From assembly GCA_964514395.1 (NCBI GenBank), contig CAZEQK010000001.1, positions 62,001 to 126,000 on the forward strand: a stretch of DNA of 64,000 nt. Reading direction: 5' to 3'. Below are positions 63,872-64,000 of the stretch, piece by piece. The stretch comes from CAZEQK01 sp964514395. Its GTDB lineage: Bacteria; Bacillota; Bacilli; Tepidibacillales; Tepidibacillaceae. The notes under the pieces are model-generated. The model worked only from the letters and a program-made list of their open reading frames with translations, did no database searches and was not told the DNA's origin. The stretch's first letter is position 1; each line of letters starts with the position of its first letter. The position numbers and the translations under genes were made by a program.

Positions 63872-64000
63872 TTATGAAAGCTCTTTTTTTATAGTAGCGA
63901 TAATATCCTGCAAAGCTACCTCTAGCTGTTCACCAGACTTCATATTTCTCAGAATTGCCTTTTTATTGGCCAATTCATCATCACCTAGGATAAGGACTAA
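63872..64000 (-). CDS. hisS: Histidyl-tRNA synthetase, C-terminal end (partial)
   Basis: The last 42 codons, LVLILGDDELANKKAILRNM and onward to KKELS, are the end of the HisRS anticodon-binding domain. The rest lies beyond the right edge. hisS-aspS is the usual order. Confidence 0.88.
   Translation of the reverse strand, partial: LVLILGDDELANKKAILRNMKSGEQLEVALQDIIATIKKELS

Noticed and set aside
1..64000. tRNA or rRNA genes
   Set aside because: I looked for cloverleaf ends and CCA-adjacent acceptor stems in the intergenic regions and saw none.

Overview
The window comes from a low-GC, endospore-forming Firmicute of the order Bacillales. The evidence is a complete pro-sigma-K gene, a KinB-like sporulation kinase, and a gene order that matches (from memory) the Bacillus subtilis region hisS-aspS-6S RNA-tcdA ... 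rarA-iscS-yrrD-yrrI-alaS-ireB-ruvX-yrzB-mltG-yrrMNO-udk-pbpI. Genus and species cannot be told from the sequence. Oxygen use is suggested by a fatty-acid desaturase.

Layout. 1-3.6 kb: an odd peptide-binding protein with permuted halves, a relic of a paralogue, and a sporulation-type histidine kinase. 3.7-5 kb: an M-box magnesium riboswitch, then a short leader ORF, then corA. 5-9 kb: an amidohydrolase and a decaying accessory stretch of small, exported or broken genes. 9.1-16.4 kb: the most unusual region. An intact sigK is followed by two further copies of its 3' end. Each interval between copies holds a cargo: a two-gene unit of unknown function (membrane coiled-coil protein plus small basic protein), and a Pnkp/Hen1 RNA-repair operon. 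The copies break at the same codons of sigma region 4, as if sigK were a repeated integration site that rebuilds its own 3' end. 16.6-28.4 kb: housekeeping block (pbpI, udk, U32 peptidases, mltG, DUF1292 pair, ruvX, ireB, alaS with a T-box). 28.4-35.4 kb: yrrI, then an M20 amidohydrolase with an Aap-type amino-acid ABC transporter. 35.5-41.4 kb: small proteins, yrrD, iscS, yczE-like, rarA, threonine aldolase, nucleotidase. 41.5-43.7 kb: both ppk and ppx are broken. 43.8-48.6 kb: YxlEFG-like ABC unit, glycolipid glycosyltransferase, broken PAP2 gene and an sdpR-sdpI pair; the ABC unit and sdpR carry the same operator-like palindrome. 48.8-56.8 kb: desaturase, epimerase, AlkD-like repair protein, DUF1189 protein, and an ArsR-type regulator with a three-gene ABC exporter. 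56.9-64 kb: glcD-glcF, racemase, tcdA, 6S RNA, aspS and the 3' end of hisS.

Three dispersed intergenic repeat families and several pseudogenes show that the genome has been rearranging and shedding genes. The regulation visible in the DNA includes the M-box, an alanine T-box, 6S RNA, leader hairpins directly after two promoters, and a terminator after the Aap binding protein gene that fits its need for higher expression than the permeases.
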